Notes under the pieces: model-generated
What the model was told of the DNA's origin: nothing
Databases searched by the model: none
What the model saw: the letters and a program-made list of their open reading frames with translations, nothing else
Source of the DNA: an uncultured Lachnospiraceae bacterium
GTDB taxonomy: Bacteria; Bacillota; Clostridia; Lachnospirales; Lachnospiraceae
Direction: 5' to 3'
DNA: 64,000 bases
Assembly: GCA_910589075.1 (NCBI GenBank)
Contig: CAJUSK010000028.1
Location: forward strand, 65,677-129,676
Made by a program: the position numbers and the translations under genes
In this document: positions 18,071-26,541 of the stretch, in pieces
How the letters are laid out: each line of letters begins with the position of its first letter
Numbering within the stretch: the first letter of the stretch is position 1

Positions 18071-18088
18071 ATACATCTCCTGTGGGGA

Positions 18089-19651
18089 TTAATCATTCAG
18101 TTTCACAACGGTGACACCGTTGATGACGCGAATAGAACCGTCATGTGGAAAGCGGGGCATTTCCTGAAATTCAGGTGTGGCCCGCAGGGCTTCTTCTTCC
18201 TCCGGTGTAACGACCGTGATATCCTCTCCCAGACAATTCTGGAAAAAGGGAAGATAAGCCCGGCTGGTACCGCCGAATACCCGCGGCCCTTTCATGCCTG
18301 TCATGGGGCCTAACAGGTTTTCCGTAGCTTCCATTTTATAAGTTTTACTGTAGTTGCCAATAAAGGCAATGGGCCTGTCCTTGTCATATTCTTCGGACTG
18401 TTCTATTCTGTCCATTATTTTGATGCACAATGCATAAGTCTTTTCATATCGGAAGTTCATGTTGAAATAGGCAATATTGGAAAGCAGAATATAGTTCCAT
18501 ATTACCAGAAACAGCGCTGTAAAGGAAGCCCATTCCAGCAGCCTTCTTCCGGCTTCCCGGCACAGAGGGGCCCCTTTCTCATAGAAGACCACCACTCCGA
18601 TAAACAGCAGACACCAGGCATGGCGCATCAGCATATGAATGTTGGCGCCGGAGGAGATCAGATAGAATACATTGAGAGAAGGCGGGATACAAAGGATACA
18701 AACAGGCAGGAACAAGTTGCGTAAAAGGCTTTTATAGACCCGGTTCTTTCCATATAACAGGAAGAAGAAAAAGGCGAGTAAGAGCAGGGAGAGGAGCAGG
18801 GCAAACTGCATCCAGCCATTAAAAGCCAGTACCTGGGACGGCCTGAAAAAATCTGTAAAATCCTGTATCACTTTGACAATGCGCTGGCGGATTTCGGATA
18901 ATCCGGGAATGGAGCTGTCATTGATGCCCTGGTAGGAACTGAGCTGTGTATGTTTGACTTTTAAGGTGACGACCATGCCCAGATAATATGCGCCCATACC
19001 TGTTGCCAACATCAGGATATAGCGGACAGCCATGTTCAGAATGGCTTTGTCGTCCCATGTATCGGGCTGCAACAGCATCAGGACAAAAAACATCAGCATC
19101 AGGATCAGGGTAAAAGACAGGTATGCCTGATAGATGCCTACACTGCAGCACAACAGGGCGGCGCCTGCAATCCAGCCCCGATGACCGGGGATTCGGCAGA
19201 CACAGAAAGCGGCAAGGGCACCCAGCAGGCAGCTTAACAGAAACGGATCAGCGGCAAACATATAGGAATACAGACTGGCGACTGTGGGAAAGGTAATCAG
19301 CAGTCCGGATACGAGAACGATGCCCACCCTGTTTTTCAGATCAAACAGAGCGGTGAGCACCATACTGGTGAAGCCTCCATACAGAAGGGCCAGTATGCCA
19401 TTGACCACGGGCATACTAAAATAGGAAGAAATACCGGCAGCATATGTCTGCAGCCACCTGCCCAGTTCCGGTTTGTCAAAGGTGACATAGAGATACCGGA
19501 TATCATCATTATTGTACATGGAATTGGTAAAAATAAATAAATGACATAGAAATCCGATCAGTACCGTGGCGAGGAAGGCTGTCTTCTGGGATTTGGCAAG
19601 ACGCCGGTTCAAAGCGCTCAGGCATTCGGATGGGCTTTTGATGGATAACAT
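18089..19651 (-). CDS. GtrII-like glucosyltransferase-type membrane protein
   Basis: The 520-residue polytopic protein begins with a short cytoplasmic segment and has NSMYNNDDIRYLYV after the first helix, the acidic external loop expected in the GtrII family. About ten further helices and a C-terminal soluble domain of about 100 residues follow. GtrII proteins transfer a sugar from undecaprenyl phosphate to surface polymer on the outside, working with GtrA and GtrB. A GtrA (39106) and GtrB-like GT2s lie in the window. AGGAGG lies 8 bases upstream and a strong promoter is present. The SGNH gene follows after 18 bases, so the two form an operon. Confidence 0.8.
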   Translation of the reverse strand: MLSIKSPSECLSALNRRLAKSQKTAFLATVLIGFLCHLFIFTNSMYNNDDIRYLYVTFDKPELGRWLQTYAAGISSYFSMPVVNGILALLYGGFTSMVLTALFDLKNRVGIVLVSGLLITFPTVASLYSYMFAADPFLLSCLLGALAAFCVCRIPGHRGWIAGAALLCCSVGIYQAYLSFTLILMLMFFVLMLLQPDTWDDKAILNMAVRYILMLATGMGAYYLGMVVTLKVKHTQLSSYQGINDSSIPGLSEIRQRIVKVIQDFTDFFRPSQVLAFNGWMQFALLLSLLLLAFFFFLLYGKNRVYKSLLRNLFLPVCILCIPPSLNVFYLISSGANIHMLMRHAWCLLFIGVVVFYEKGAPLCREAGRRLLEWASFTALFLVIWNYILLSNIAYFNMNFRYEKTYALCIKIMDRIEQSEEYDKDRPIAFIGNYSKTYKMEATENLLGPMTGMKGPRVFGGTSRAYLPFFQNCLGEDITVVTPEEEEALRATPEFQEMPRFPHDGSIRVINGVTVVKLND

Positions 19652-19696
19652 AACAGTAAACCTCCTGCGTAAATTCTGTTGGCTGATTATTGCCTT

Positions 19697-19725
19697 ATTA
19701 TAGTATAATTGCCAATGATTATCAA
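19697..19725 (-). promoter_or_regulatory. Sigma-A promoter of the GtrII/SGNH operon
   Basis: On the minus strand TTGATA (19725-19720), a 17-nt spacer and a perfect TATAAT (19702-19697). Confidence 0.7.
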
Positions 19726-19740
19726 TTCAGACTTTTTTTA

Positions 19741-19782
19741 TTCATGACAATAGAAAGTTTGCAGAGCATACTTTCTATTGTT
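19741..19782. repeat. Single copy of the dispersed palindromic element
   Basis: It starts TTCATGACAATAG and ends CTATTGTTG. The stem is 12 bp (ACAATAGAAAGT with ACTTTCTATTGT), one pair longer than in the tandem copies at 14874-14993 because both flanking bases differ in a compensating way. Confidence 0.8.
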
Positions 19783-19929
19783 GTAAAAGTATGTATATTG
19801 CAGCAGAATTGTCCACCTGTCGGACTCTTTGACAGTAAAGTGTGCAAATGCAGCAGAATGCCCGCTTACTGCGCCGGCAGTATCTGTGCTCTGTCATTTG
19901 ATGTATCGGTGCATTTCTCTCTGGTTTTC

Positions 19930-19958
19930 TTGCTATTTGAAACAATCTGTTATATCAT
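19930..19958 (+). promoter_or_regulatory. Possible promoter for the SMR pair
   Basis: TTGCTA at 19930-19935, a 17-nt spacer and TATCAT at 19953-19958. The leader to 20069 would be about 100 nt. Confidence 0.35.
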
Positions 19959-20068
19959 ATTCTTCGACAAGCCCATAAAGGGTTTTCACGAAAGGGAAAC
20001 TGCGGAGCGCGGGGAGGGATTAACCGCCGGGGCTGTATACAGAAAATAACAGGACGAGTGTATAAAGG

Positions 20069-20431
20069 ATGAAGAAAAAAGTTTCGATAAAAGATATAAT
20101 TTTTTTACAGCTTGTGATTATGCTGTATACCGGTTCCGGCATTGCTGCGAAGCTGGCCTCAGGGGAACCTTTGCTGTCGCTGCGGTTTTGTCTGTTTTAC
20201 GGAGTGGAGGCAGTGATTCTGGGGGTATATGCCATACTGTGGCAACAGGTAATAAAACGGTTTGAACTGTCTGTTGCCTATGCCAGCCGGGCTATGATGC
20301 TGCTCTGGTCCCTGCTCTGGGCCGTACTGATCTTTCATGACAAAATTACGGTGGGAAATATACTGGGGATACTGCTTGTGCTCACCGGCACAATCATACT
20401 CAATGTGGATATGGGAGGAGATGGGAAATGA
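20069..20431 (+). CDS. SMR/ArnE-like four-helix membrane protein, subunit 1
   Basis: This 120-residue protein has four hydrophobic helices and ends with GNILGILLVLTGTIILNVD, typical of the last helix of small multidrug resistance/EamA-half proteins. In glycan loci, pairs of such proteins (ArnE/ArnF type) are thought to flip undecaprenyl-phosphate-linked single sugars. The ribosome-binding site is weak (AAAGG directly before ATG). Its end overlaps the second SMR gene (ATGA), pointing to translational coupling and a heterodimer. Confidence 0.75.
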   Translation: MKKKVSIKDIIFLQLVIMLYTGSGIAAKLASGEPLLSLRFCLFYGVEAVILGVYAILWQQVIKRFELSVAYASRAMMLLWSLLWAVLIFHDKITVGNILGILLVLTGTIILNVDMGGDGK

Positions 20432-20763
20432 ATCAGTATTTTCTGCTCTATGGATTATCGGTTACGGTTGCCTCTGCATCTCAGTTGCTTCTGAAAAAGA
20501 GTGCCACGCAGGAACATACTTCTTTTTTACGGGAATATCTGAATCCGTATGTGCTCTCAGGCTATGGTCTGCTGTTTTTGTCCATGTTCCTGACCATACT
20601 GGCGTTTCGGGGGATGGATTATAAAAACGGGCCGGTGATTGAATCACTGGGCTATGTGCTGGTACTGTTTCTGAGCCGGATATTTTTCGGCGAGAGGATT
20701 ACCGGCAGGAAGGTGGCAGGAACAGTCTGCATATTGGCAGGCATGCTGGTGTTTTACTTGTAG
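20428..20763 (+). CDS. SMR/ArnE-like four-helix membrane protein, subunit 2
   Basis: This 111-residue protein has four helices: about residues 5-20, 36-55, 65-82 and 92-110. Features include ASASQLLLKKSA in helix 1, the NGPVIESLGYVLV segment and the final RKVAGTVCILAGMLVFYL. It is the translationally coupled partner of the preceding protein and probably forms a heterodimeric flippase for a polyprenyl-phosphate sugar. A drug-efflux role is less likely in this setting but not excluded. Its last 10 bases overlap the convergent zinc-ribbon gene. Confidence 0.75.
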   Translation: MNQYFLLYGLSVTVASASQLLLKKSATQEHTSFLREYLNPYVLSGYGLLFLSMFLTILAFRGMDYKNGPVIESLGYVLVLFLSRIFFGERITGRKVAGTVCILAGMLVFYL

Positions 20764-21017
20764 GTTGGATTGTCCTGGGCTTTGCGGCCACGTTTTCCGT
20801 ATTTCCCCATCCGGTATACACAGCTTAACTCCGTCAACTGACGTTCATCATTGCAACGGCTCTGATATGCGGCCCGCTCGCCGGCATTCATATTTGAGAA
20901 TTCCTGGAGACTGATGGCAAGCTCCACAAGGGACGCATTGCAGGCGGGGCAGTCTGTTTTATGTCCATTGAGAATATGGATCCGGTTGCAATGTTTACAA
21001 AAGTGCATATACATCAT
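20754..21017 (-). CDS. Small zinc-ribbon protein, unknown function
   Basis: I chose ATG 21017, with AGGAGGG 8 bases upstream, over the longer frame to 21161. The 87-residue product begins MMYMHFCKHCNRIH and has a second pair CPAC, giving a four-cysteine C-x2-C...C-x2-C zinc ribbon at about residues 7-34. The remaining helical, charged part includes RAAYQSRCNDERQLTEL. It could bind nucleic acid or a protein partner; the sequence gives no clear family. It lies alone between two plus-strand operons. Confidence 0.75.
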   Translation of the reverse strand: MMYMHFCKHCNRIHILNGHKTDCPACNASLVELAISLQEFSNMNAGERAAYQSRCNDERQLTELSCVYRMGKYGKRGRKAQDNPTYK

Positions 21018-21340
21018 GTGAAAAACCCTCCTGCTATGATTCTGGCATTTCTCCCAAAAGAAGTCAATAACCTGCAAAATAATTCCACCGACAAAGCATG
21101 ACATAAGAGGGGGAAGGGTGTCGAATTGTAACTGGTTTTGTTGGGAATTGGTGGAAAACACCGATTTTTCTTGAAGTATTGGATTTATAATGGTATAATG
21201 CTACAGAATTGTTAAACACCGGTTGGTTGACATAACATACGAAAGAAAATCCGGGAAAAGAGGCTGTAACGAAGGCGCCTCTGCGGGAATGTTCAGGGAT
21301 AGAAAGAAAAATATATAAGGAGGAAAAAGGAAAAAGCATT
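21018..21340 (+). promoter_or_regulatory. Promoter and leader region of the large lysozyme gene
   Basis: Between the zinc-ribbon start and 21341 no other gene is seen. TTGAAG at 21171-21176, a 17-nt spacer and TATAAT at 21194-21199 form a very good sigma-A promoter. The leader of about 135 nt contains a GAGGC/GCCTC hairpin near 21260-21285 and an AGGAGG at 21319. Confidence 0.7.
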
Positions 21341-24300
21341 ATGAAAAAGGATATGCACGACGAGTTCGATTTCCTGGAGGAATTGGAACCCGATTCACAT
21401 ACAAAAGCGAAAAAGAAAAAAGCTCCTTCGAAAAGTAACAGAGCGAAGGGTGAGGATAAAAAAACTGCGTCGGCAAAAAAGAGCAGCACAAAGAAAAAGT
21501 CTGAACCGGCAGGAGCCAGGGTGGATAAGCTCAAGGCATCCAGGGCATCCGGAGCCAAAAAGAGAAGAAAGAAATCTGTAAAAGAGGAAAGTTTCCTTGT
21601 GACGTTCTGGCAGGGACTTTGTGAGAACGTATCGGAAATGAGTGCAGGGGACGGCATTATCGTGTCCACCGGCGTACTGGTACTGGTGCTGGCCATTATC
21701 ACAGGCAATATTTATGTATCTGCCAAAACAGTGGATAACCAGGTGGCTGCTTTTGCGGAAATCGGTGAAGAACTGGGTGCGGTCAGCGTGATGGGAGAAA
21801 GCGGCCTCATTGCTGTCACCGATGCACAGGTGGCTGCCATGAATGCGGATATTATTGAGGAAACGGAAGAAACCGAAGAGGAAGAAGATGAGAATGAGGA
21901 CGAAGCAGTAGAAGATGAAGTCCTGTTAAACCTCACCAGCGTCCAGCGGGATTTGAAAATCAAGTTTATGAACCGCGCAGGCGGCAAGCTCATATCCGGC
22001 ATTCCTTTTAAAGCCAGTGTGAAAGGGCCTGACGGTAAGACCGTAACATATGAAGATGAAGACAAGGACGGCATTATCTATAAAACGGAAATGGCGCCCG
22101 GCACATATGAAGTGTCCATTGTGGAAACGGACGGTCTGGAGGGGTATAAATATTCCACCGATCCCGTTACGGTAAAAGTAAAGGATAAGATTGAATATAA
22201 GCAGATCGATGTGGCTGATGAAATCAAAACAGAAGCCCAGATCAATGTGGCGGCGGAAGATACGGCTGTACAGGAAGCAGAGACCGCACCGGCGCTGAAA
22301 GATACGGTTGAGTGGGTGGAGTCCACCAAAACGCCCATCGGTACCGACGGGTCGGAAGGAAGCGAATATGAAGAGGTAGATAAAAAGAATATTCCCGATC
22401 CTTCTCTTGCCGCCAGGGCAAGGAGCAGGTTCAGAAGCTTGTCAGCGGTGGACGGTAGCGATACACTCATCGGAGACGGCGGCGGGAAAACGGATACAGG
22501 AAACCAGACGCCGGATGGTGGTGATCAGACCGACACGGGAAATAACAATTCAGATAACAACACGCAACCTGAAAAACCGGAGGATAAGAATCCGGAGCCC
22601 GAAAAACCGGAGGATAAGAATCCGGAGCCTGAAAAACCGGAAGACAAGGATCCGGCACCTGAAAAGCCGGACGAAAATCCGAATCCGGGCAAACCCGAAC
22701 AGCCCGGCGACAGCAATGGGGGAAGCGGAAACAATCAGGGCGATAACAAACCTGCGGCGCCTGCGGCGAAAGTAACCAAGGTCACAATCCAGGGTGCTTC
22801 TGATATAGCAGTGGGCAGCACTGTAGCTTTGAAGGCATCGGTGGAAGGCGAAAATCTGACCGACGCTGATAAAGGTGTGACATGGAGCAGCAGCGATAAT
22901 ACCATTGCTTCGGTGGACGGTTCCGGTAAGGTAACAGGCGTCAGCGCCGGTAAAGTTACAATTACTGCAGTGTCTGCAAAGGACAACAGTAAAAAGGCGG
23001 AATGCCAGATTACGGTAAACAAGGCGGCTGTTACGGTAACACTGAATCAGACGGAACTCACATTAAAGGTGGGGGCAGCGTCCACACTGACAGCCAGTGT
23101 TTCCAGCGGCAGCGTGAAATGGTCCTCTGACAATGATAAAATCGTCAAGGTGGAAAACGGCAAAGTTACTGCGGTGGCAGAAGGTGTTGCCAATATCAAG
23201 GCCGAATCCACAGAAGATGCCAAAGTCAGTGCGGTTTGTAAAGTGACCGTAACGAAAGCGGATGCACTGACCGTGAAACTGGACGCAGAAACGGCTAAAC
23301 TATATACGGAAGATAAAAAAGAACTGAAGGCGACGGTAACTGGCGCCAACGGCAATGTAACATATAGCTTTGCTTCCGACAAAACAGATATTGTAAAAGT
23401 GGAAGCAAGCAATGAAAAAGGAACAGTGACCGGTGTGGCTGCCGGGGAAGCGGTTATTACGGTAACAGCGAAAGACGCTTCCGGTGCGACGGCGACTGCA
23501 ACCTGTAAGGTAACGGTTACGCTGAATCCGAAAAAGGACAGCAGTACAAAACTGAAAGACAAAGACGGCAATCAGCTCTATATTAAGAACAAAAAAGGCG
23601 AATATGTGGAAGCCACACTGGCTGATTACTATACGGCGGATAAATTTTATAAAAAGCTGGAAAATATAGAATATAAATATACCGGATGGCAGACAATTGA
23701 TGGCAGAACCTATTATTTTGACAAAAACGGCAATCCGGTTACCGGAGAGCAGATTATCCAGGGTGCAAAATATGTATTTGGCAGTGACGGTGCTCTGTCT
23801 GTGAACTCCAGTACCGGCATTATGGGGATTGACGTATCCAAATGGAATGGTACAATTGACTGGACGGCAGTGAAAAACTCCGGTGTCAATTATGTGATTA
23901 TACGGTGTGGCTATCGTGGGTCTTCCACGGGTGCACTGATCCAGGATCCCAAATTCAAGGCCAATATCCAGGGCGCGTCTGCGGCGGGCATCAAAGTGGG
24001 TGTGTACTTCTTTACCCAGGCCGTGAATGAGGTGGAGGCCGTGGAAGAGGCATCCATGGTGCTGAATCTGGTGAAAGGACACAAACTTTCCTATCCGATC
24101 TTTATTGATGTGGAATCCAGCGGCGGCCGGGCTGACGGACTGGACAGAAATACCAGAACCGCAGTGGTGAATGCATTCTGCCGGACAATACAAAACGGTG
24201 GTTATGCAGCGGGCATTTATGCCAATAAAACATGGTTTGAAAGCAAGATGAACACATCTGCGCTGAGCGGCTATAAGATCTGGCTGGCCCAGTATGCTGC

Positions 24301-24412
24301 GGCGCCTACCTATAAGGCGACAAGATATGATATGTGGCAGTATACTTCCAAAGGAAAAGTAAGCGGTATTAAAGGTGATGTTGACCTGAATCTCAGCTAT
24401 CTGGCGTACTAG
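21341..24412 (+). CDS. Membrane-anchored GH25 lysozyme with Big2 and wall-binding repeats
   Basis: This 1023-residue mosaic starts with a Lys/Ser-rich cytoplasmic tail (1-100) and one membrane helix (about 104-128). An acidic spacer follows, then a SpaA/prealbumin-like module (about 196-293), then a Pro/Glu/Lys stretch with repeated PEKPEDKNPEP units (about 409-467). Three Big2 immunoglobulin-like domains follow (about 477-563, 564-640 and 641-730), then one choline-binding-type repeat TGWQTIDGRTYYFDKNGNPV (about 780-823). The C-terminal GH25 muramidase domain (826-1020) carries GIDVSKWNG and FIDVESSGG with the acidic pair. It should cut peptidoglycan while staying membrane bound. It opens the rhamnose/exporter operon. 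Confidence 0.92.
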   Translation: MKKDMHDEFDFLEELEPDSHTKAKKKKAPSKSNRAKGEDKKTASAKKSSTKKKSEPAGARVDKLKASRASGAKKRRKKSVKEESFLVTFWQGLCENVSEMSAGDGIIVSTGVLVLVLAIITGNIYVSAKTVDNQVAAFAEIGEELGAVSVMGESGLIAVTDAQVAAMNADIIEETEETEEEEDENEDEAVEDEVLLNLTSVQRDLKIKFMNRAGGKLISGIPFKASVKGPDGKTVTYEDEDKDGIIYKTEMAPGTYEVSIVETDGLEGYKYSTDPVTVKVKDKIEYKQIDVADEIKTEAQINVAAEDTAVQEAETAPALKDTVEWVESTKTPIGTDGSEGSEYEEVDKKNIPDPSLAARARSRFRSLSAVDGSDTLIGDGGGKTDTGNQTPDGGDQTDTGNNNSDNNTQPEKPEDKNPEPEKPEDKNPEPEKPEDKDPAPEKPDENPNPGKPEQPGDSNGGSGNNQGDNKPAAPAAKVTKVTIQGASDIAVGSTVALKASVEGENLTDADKGVTWSSSDNTIASVDGSGKVTGVSAGKVTITAVSAKDNSKKAECQITVNKAAVTVTLNQTELTLKVGAASTLTASVSSGSVKWSSDNDKIVKVENGKVTAVAEGVANIKAESTEDAKVSAVCKVTVTKADALTVKLDAETAKLYTEDKKELKATVTGANGNVTYSFASDKTDIVKVEASNEKGTVTGVAAGEAVITVTAKDASGATATATCKVTVTLNPKKDSSTKLKDKDGNQLYIKNKKGEYVEATLADYYTADKFYKKLENIEYKYTGWQTIDGRTYYFDKNGNPVTGEQIIQGAKYVFGSDGALSVNSSTGIMGIDVSKWNGTIDWTAVKNSGVNYVIIRCGYRGSSTGALIQDPKFKANIQGASAAGIKVGVYFFTQAVNEVEAVEEASMVLNLVKGHKLSYPIFIDVESSGGRADGLDRNTRTAVVNAFCRTIQNGGYAAGIYANKTWFESKMNTSALSGYKIWLAQYAAAPTYKATRYDMWQYTSKGKVSGIKGDVDLNLSYLAY

Positions 24413-24442
24413 GAATCGCTTTTATATGTCATATAACCGGAA

Positions 24443-24462
24443 GGGGCGGAGAAATCCGCCCC
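24443..24462 (+). terminator. GC-rich hairpin after the lysozyme gene
   Basis: An 8-bp perfect stem (GGGGCGGA/TCCGCCCC) is closed by a GAAA tetraloop, 30 bases after the stop. There is no T tract, so it may attenuate or stabilise RNA rather than terminate fully. Confidence 0.5.
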
Positions 24463-24522
24463 ATGCCGGACCAGGGCCATATTATAAAACTGGCAGCTAA
24501 GGCTGCGGAAGGGACGAAGAGA

Positions 24523-25605
24523 ATGAGAACGTATCTGGTAACAGGCGGCGCCGGATTTATCGGCTCCAATTATATTCACTACATGTTCAGAAAATACGGA
24601 GATTCTATCCGTATCATCAATGTGGATGCGTTGACCTATGCAGGCAATCCGGAAAATTTAAAGGAAGTGGAAGACCGTGACAACTATATCTTTATCCGGG
24701 CCGATATCTGTGATAAAGAGGCAATTTCCCGGATTTTTGCCGGATATGATATAGACCGGGTGGTGCATTTCGCGGCGGAAAGTCATGTGGACAGGAGCAT
24801 TAAGAATCCGGAAGTGTTTGTACAGACCAATGTGCTGGGTACGGCGGTTATGTTGAACTGTGCCAGAGAGGCATGGGAAAATCCGGATGGCACATATAAA
24901 GAGGGAAAACGGTTTTTGCATGTGTCTACGGATGAGGTGTATGGTTCCCTGGAAGAGGACGGCGGATATTTTTACGAGACTACGCCCTATGCGCCCCACA
25001 GCCCTTATTCTGCCAGCAAGGCTTCTTCCGATATGCTGGTCAAGGCTTATATGGATACTTATAAATTTCCGGCCAACATTACCAACTGTTCCAACAATTA
25101 CGGTCCCTATCAGTTCCCGGAAAAACTCATTCCCCTGATTATCAACAATGCATTGCAGGGGAAAAAGCTGCCGGTCTACGGAGACGGAAAAAATGTCAGA
25201 GACTGGCTGTATGTGGAAGACCATGCCAAAGCCATTGATATGGTACAGGAGCAGGGACGCCTGTTTGAGACGTATAATATCGGCGGCCACAATGAAAAAC
25301 AGAACATCGAGATTATCCATATCATTATAGAAACCTTGCAGGAGATGTTGTCTGACGATGATCCCCGCAGAGCGCTTGTTTCCAAAGATCTGATTACGTA
25401 TGTGGAGGATCGGAAAGGGCACGATCGGCGGTATGCGATTGCGCCGGACAAAATCAAAAAAGAAATTGGCTGGGAACCTGAAACAATGTTTAAAGAAGGT
25501 ATCCGCCTGACGATTCAGTGGTATTTTGAGCATGAAGACTGGATGAAAAACGTTACAAGCGGCGAGTACCAGAAGTATTACAACGATATGTATGATGTAA
25601 AATAA
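24523..25605 (+). CDS. rfbB: dTDP-glucose 4,6-dehydratase
   Basis: ATG 24523 has a GGAAGGG site upstream and matches the family N-terminus; the ATG at 24463 lies directly behind a hairpin. The 360-residue enzyme shows GGAGFIGSN near the start (NAD binding), the HFAAESHVDRSI block, STDEVYGSL and YSASKASSD with the catalytic Tyr-x3-Lys, and NCSNNYGPYQFPEKLIP. It makes dTDP-4-keto-6-deoxyglucose, the second step to dTDP-L-rhamnose. It is followed by rfbA. Identification is firm. Confidence 0.97.
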   Translation: MRTYLVTGGAGFIGSNYIHYMFRKYGDSIRIINVDALTYAGNPENLKEVEDRDNYIFIRADICDKEAISRIFAGYDIDRVVHFAAESHVDRSIKNPEVFVQTNVLGTAVMLNCAREAWENPDGTYKEGKRFLHVSTDEVYGSLEEDGGYFYETTPYAPHSPYSASKASSDMLVKAYMDTYKFPANITNCSNNYGPYQFPEKLIPLIINNALQGKKLPVYGDGKNVRDWLYVEDHAKAIDMVQEQGRLFETYNIGGHNEKQNIEIIHIIIETLQEMLSDDDPRRALVSKDLITYVEDRKGHDRRYAIAPDKIKKEIGWEPETMFKEGIRLTIQWYFEHEDWMKNVTSGEYQKYYNDMYDVK

Positions 25606-25611
25606 AGACGC

Positions 25612-25650
25612 AAAAAGAAGGGTTATGAGCAGTAAAATAAGCCTTCTTTC
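25612..25650 (+). terminator. Imperfect hairpin between rfbB and rfbA
   Basis: AAAGAAGG-g-TTAT pairs with ATAA-g-CCTTCTTT (12 pairs and one G-G mismatch) around a short loop. The strand ends in CTTTCTGC, so it could be a weak terminator or an mRNA processing/attenuation site inside the operon. Confidence 0.4.
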
Positions 25651-25671
25651 TGCACGTTGGGAGGTAGCAAC

Positions 25672-26541
25672 ATGAAAGGAATCATATTGGCAGGCGGTTC
25701 CGGCACCCGCCTGTATCCATTGACAAAGGCCATATCCAAACAGATTATGCCGGTATATGACAAACCTATGATCTATTACCCCCTTTCCACACTGATGCTG
25801 GCCGGCATACGGGAGATATTGATTATTTCCACACGCAGGGATGTAAAGGTGTTTGAAGAACTGCTGGGCGATGGCGCACAGCTTGGACTGCGTATTGAAT
25901 ATGCAGTGCAGGAAGTACCCCGGGGACTTGCGGACGCGTTTATTATCGGCGGGGACTTTATCGGAAATGACAGAGCAGCGCTGGTACTGGGAGACAATAT
26001 TTTCTATGGTCAGAGTTTTTCCAGGGTGCTGAAAGCTGCTGCGGAACGGGAGAAGGGCGCTACGATTTTCGGGTATTATGTAAGAGATCCCAAAGAATAC
26101 GGTGTTGTGGAATTCGACGAAAACGGCAGGGCGCTGTCTATCGAAGAAAAACCGGAGAAACCCAAAAGCAACTATGCTGTTCCGGGGCTTTATTTTTACG
26201 ACAATGATGTGGTGGAAATTGCCAAACATGTGAAACCCTCCGCAAGAGGAGAAATAGAAATTACAAGTATCAACAATGAATACCTGCGGCGGGGCACTCT
26301 TCATGTGGAAACACTGGGCAGGGGCTTTGCATGGCTTGATACAGGGAACCATGATTCTCTGCTGGATGCCTCCGATTTTGTTGCGGCGGTGCAGAAGCGG
26401 CAGGGCCTTTATATTTCCTGCATTGAAGAGATTGCGTACAGAAGGCATTTTATTTCAAGGGAGCAGCTTCTTGCACTGGCAGAGCCCTTGATGAAAACCA
26501 ACTACGGACAATATCTGGTAGAGGTCGCCAATGGACTCTAA
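25672..26541 (+). CDS. rfbA: Glucose-1-phosphate thymidylyltransferase
   Basis: ATG 25672 follows GGGAGGT. The 289-residue enzyme has the nucleotidyltransferase signature LAGGSGTRLYPLT, then KQIMPVYDKPMIYYPL, VQEVPRGLADAF and VLGDNIFYG, and near the C-terminus FAWLDTGNHDSLLDAS. It joins dTTP and glucose-1-phosphate to give dTDP-glucose, the first step to dTDP-rhamnose. It overlaps the next lysozyme gene by 11 bases, showing that the lysozyme is part of the same transcript. Confidence 0.97.
   Translation: MKGIILAGGSGTRLYPLTKAISKQIMPVYDKPMIYYPLSTLMLAGIREILIISTRRDVKVFEELLGDGAQLGLRIEYAVQEVPRGLADAFIIGGDFIGNDRAALVLGDNIFYGQSFSRVLKAAAEREKGATIFGYYVRDPKEYGVVEFDENGRALSIEEKPEKPKSNYAVPGLYFYDNDVVEIAKHVKPSARGEIEITSINNEYLRRGTLHVETLGRGFAWLDTGNHDSLLDASDFVAAVQKRQGLYISCIEEIAYRRHFISREQLLALAEPLMKTNYGQYLVEVANGL

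Larger units (their letters stand above)
19652..20068. other. Intergenic region between divergent genes
   Basis: No convincing gene is present. It holds the leftward GtrII promoter, one palindromic element, and a possible rightward promoter. A 119-codon open frame at 19690-20049 lacks a ribosome-binding site and crosses the repeat. Confidence 0.6.

Noticed and set aside
19690..20049. 119-codon ORF in the spacer
   Set aside because: Crosses the palindromic repeat and promoter and lacks a ribosome-binding site.
24658..26448. Long minus-strand ORF (596 codons)
   Set aside because: Antiparallel shadow of rfbB and rfbA, whose motifs are unmistakable.
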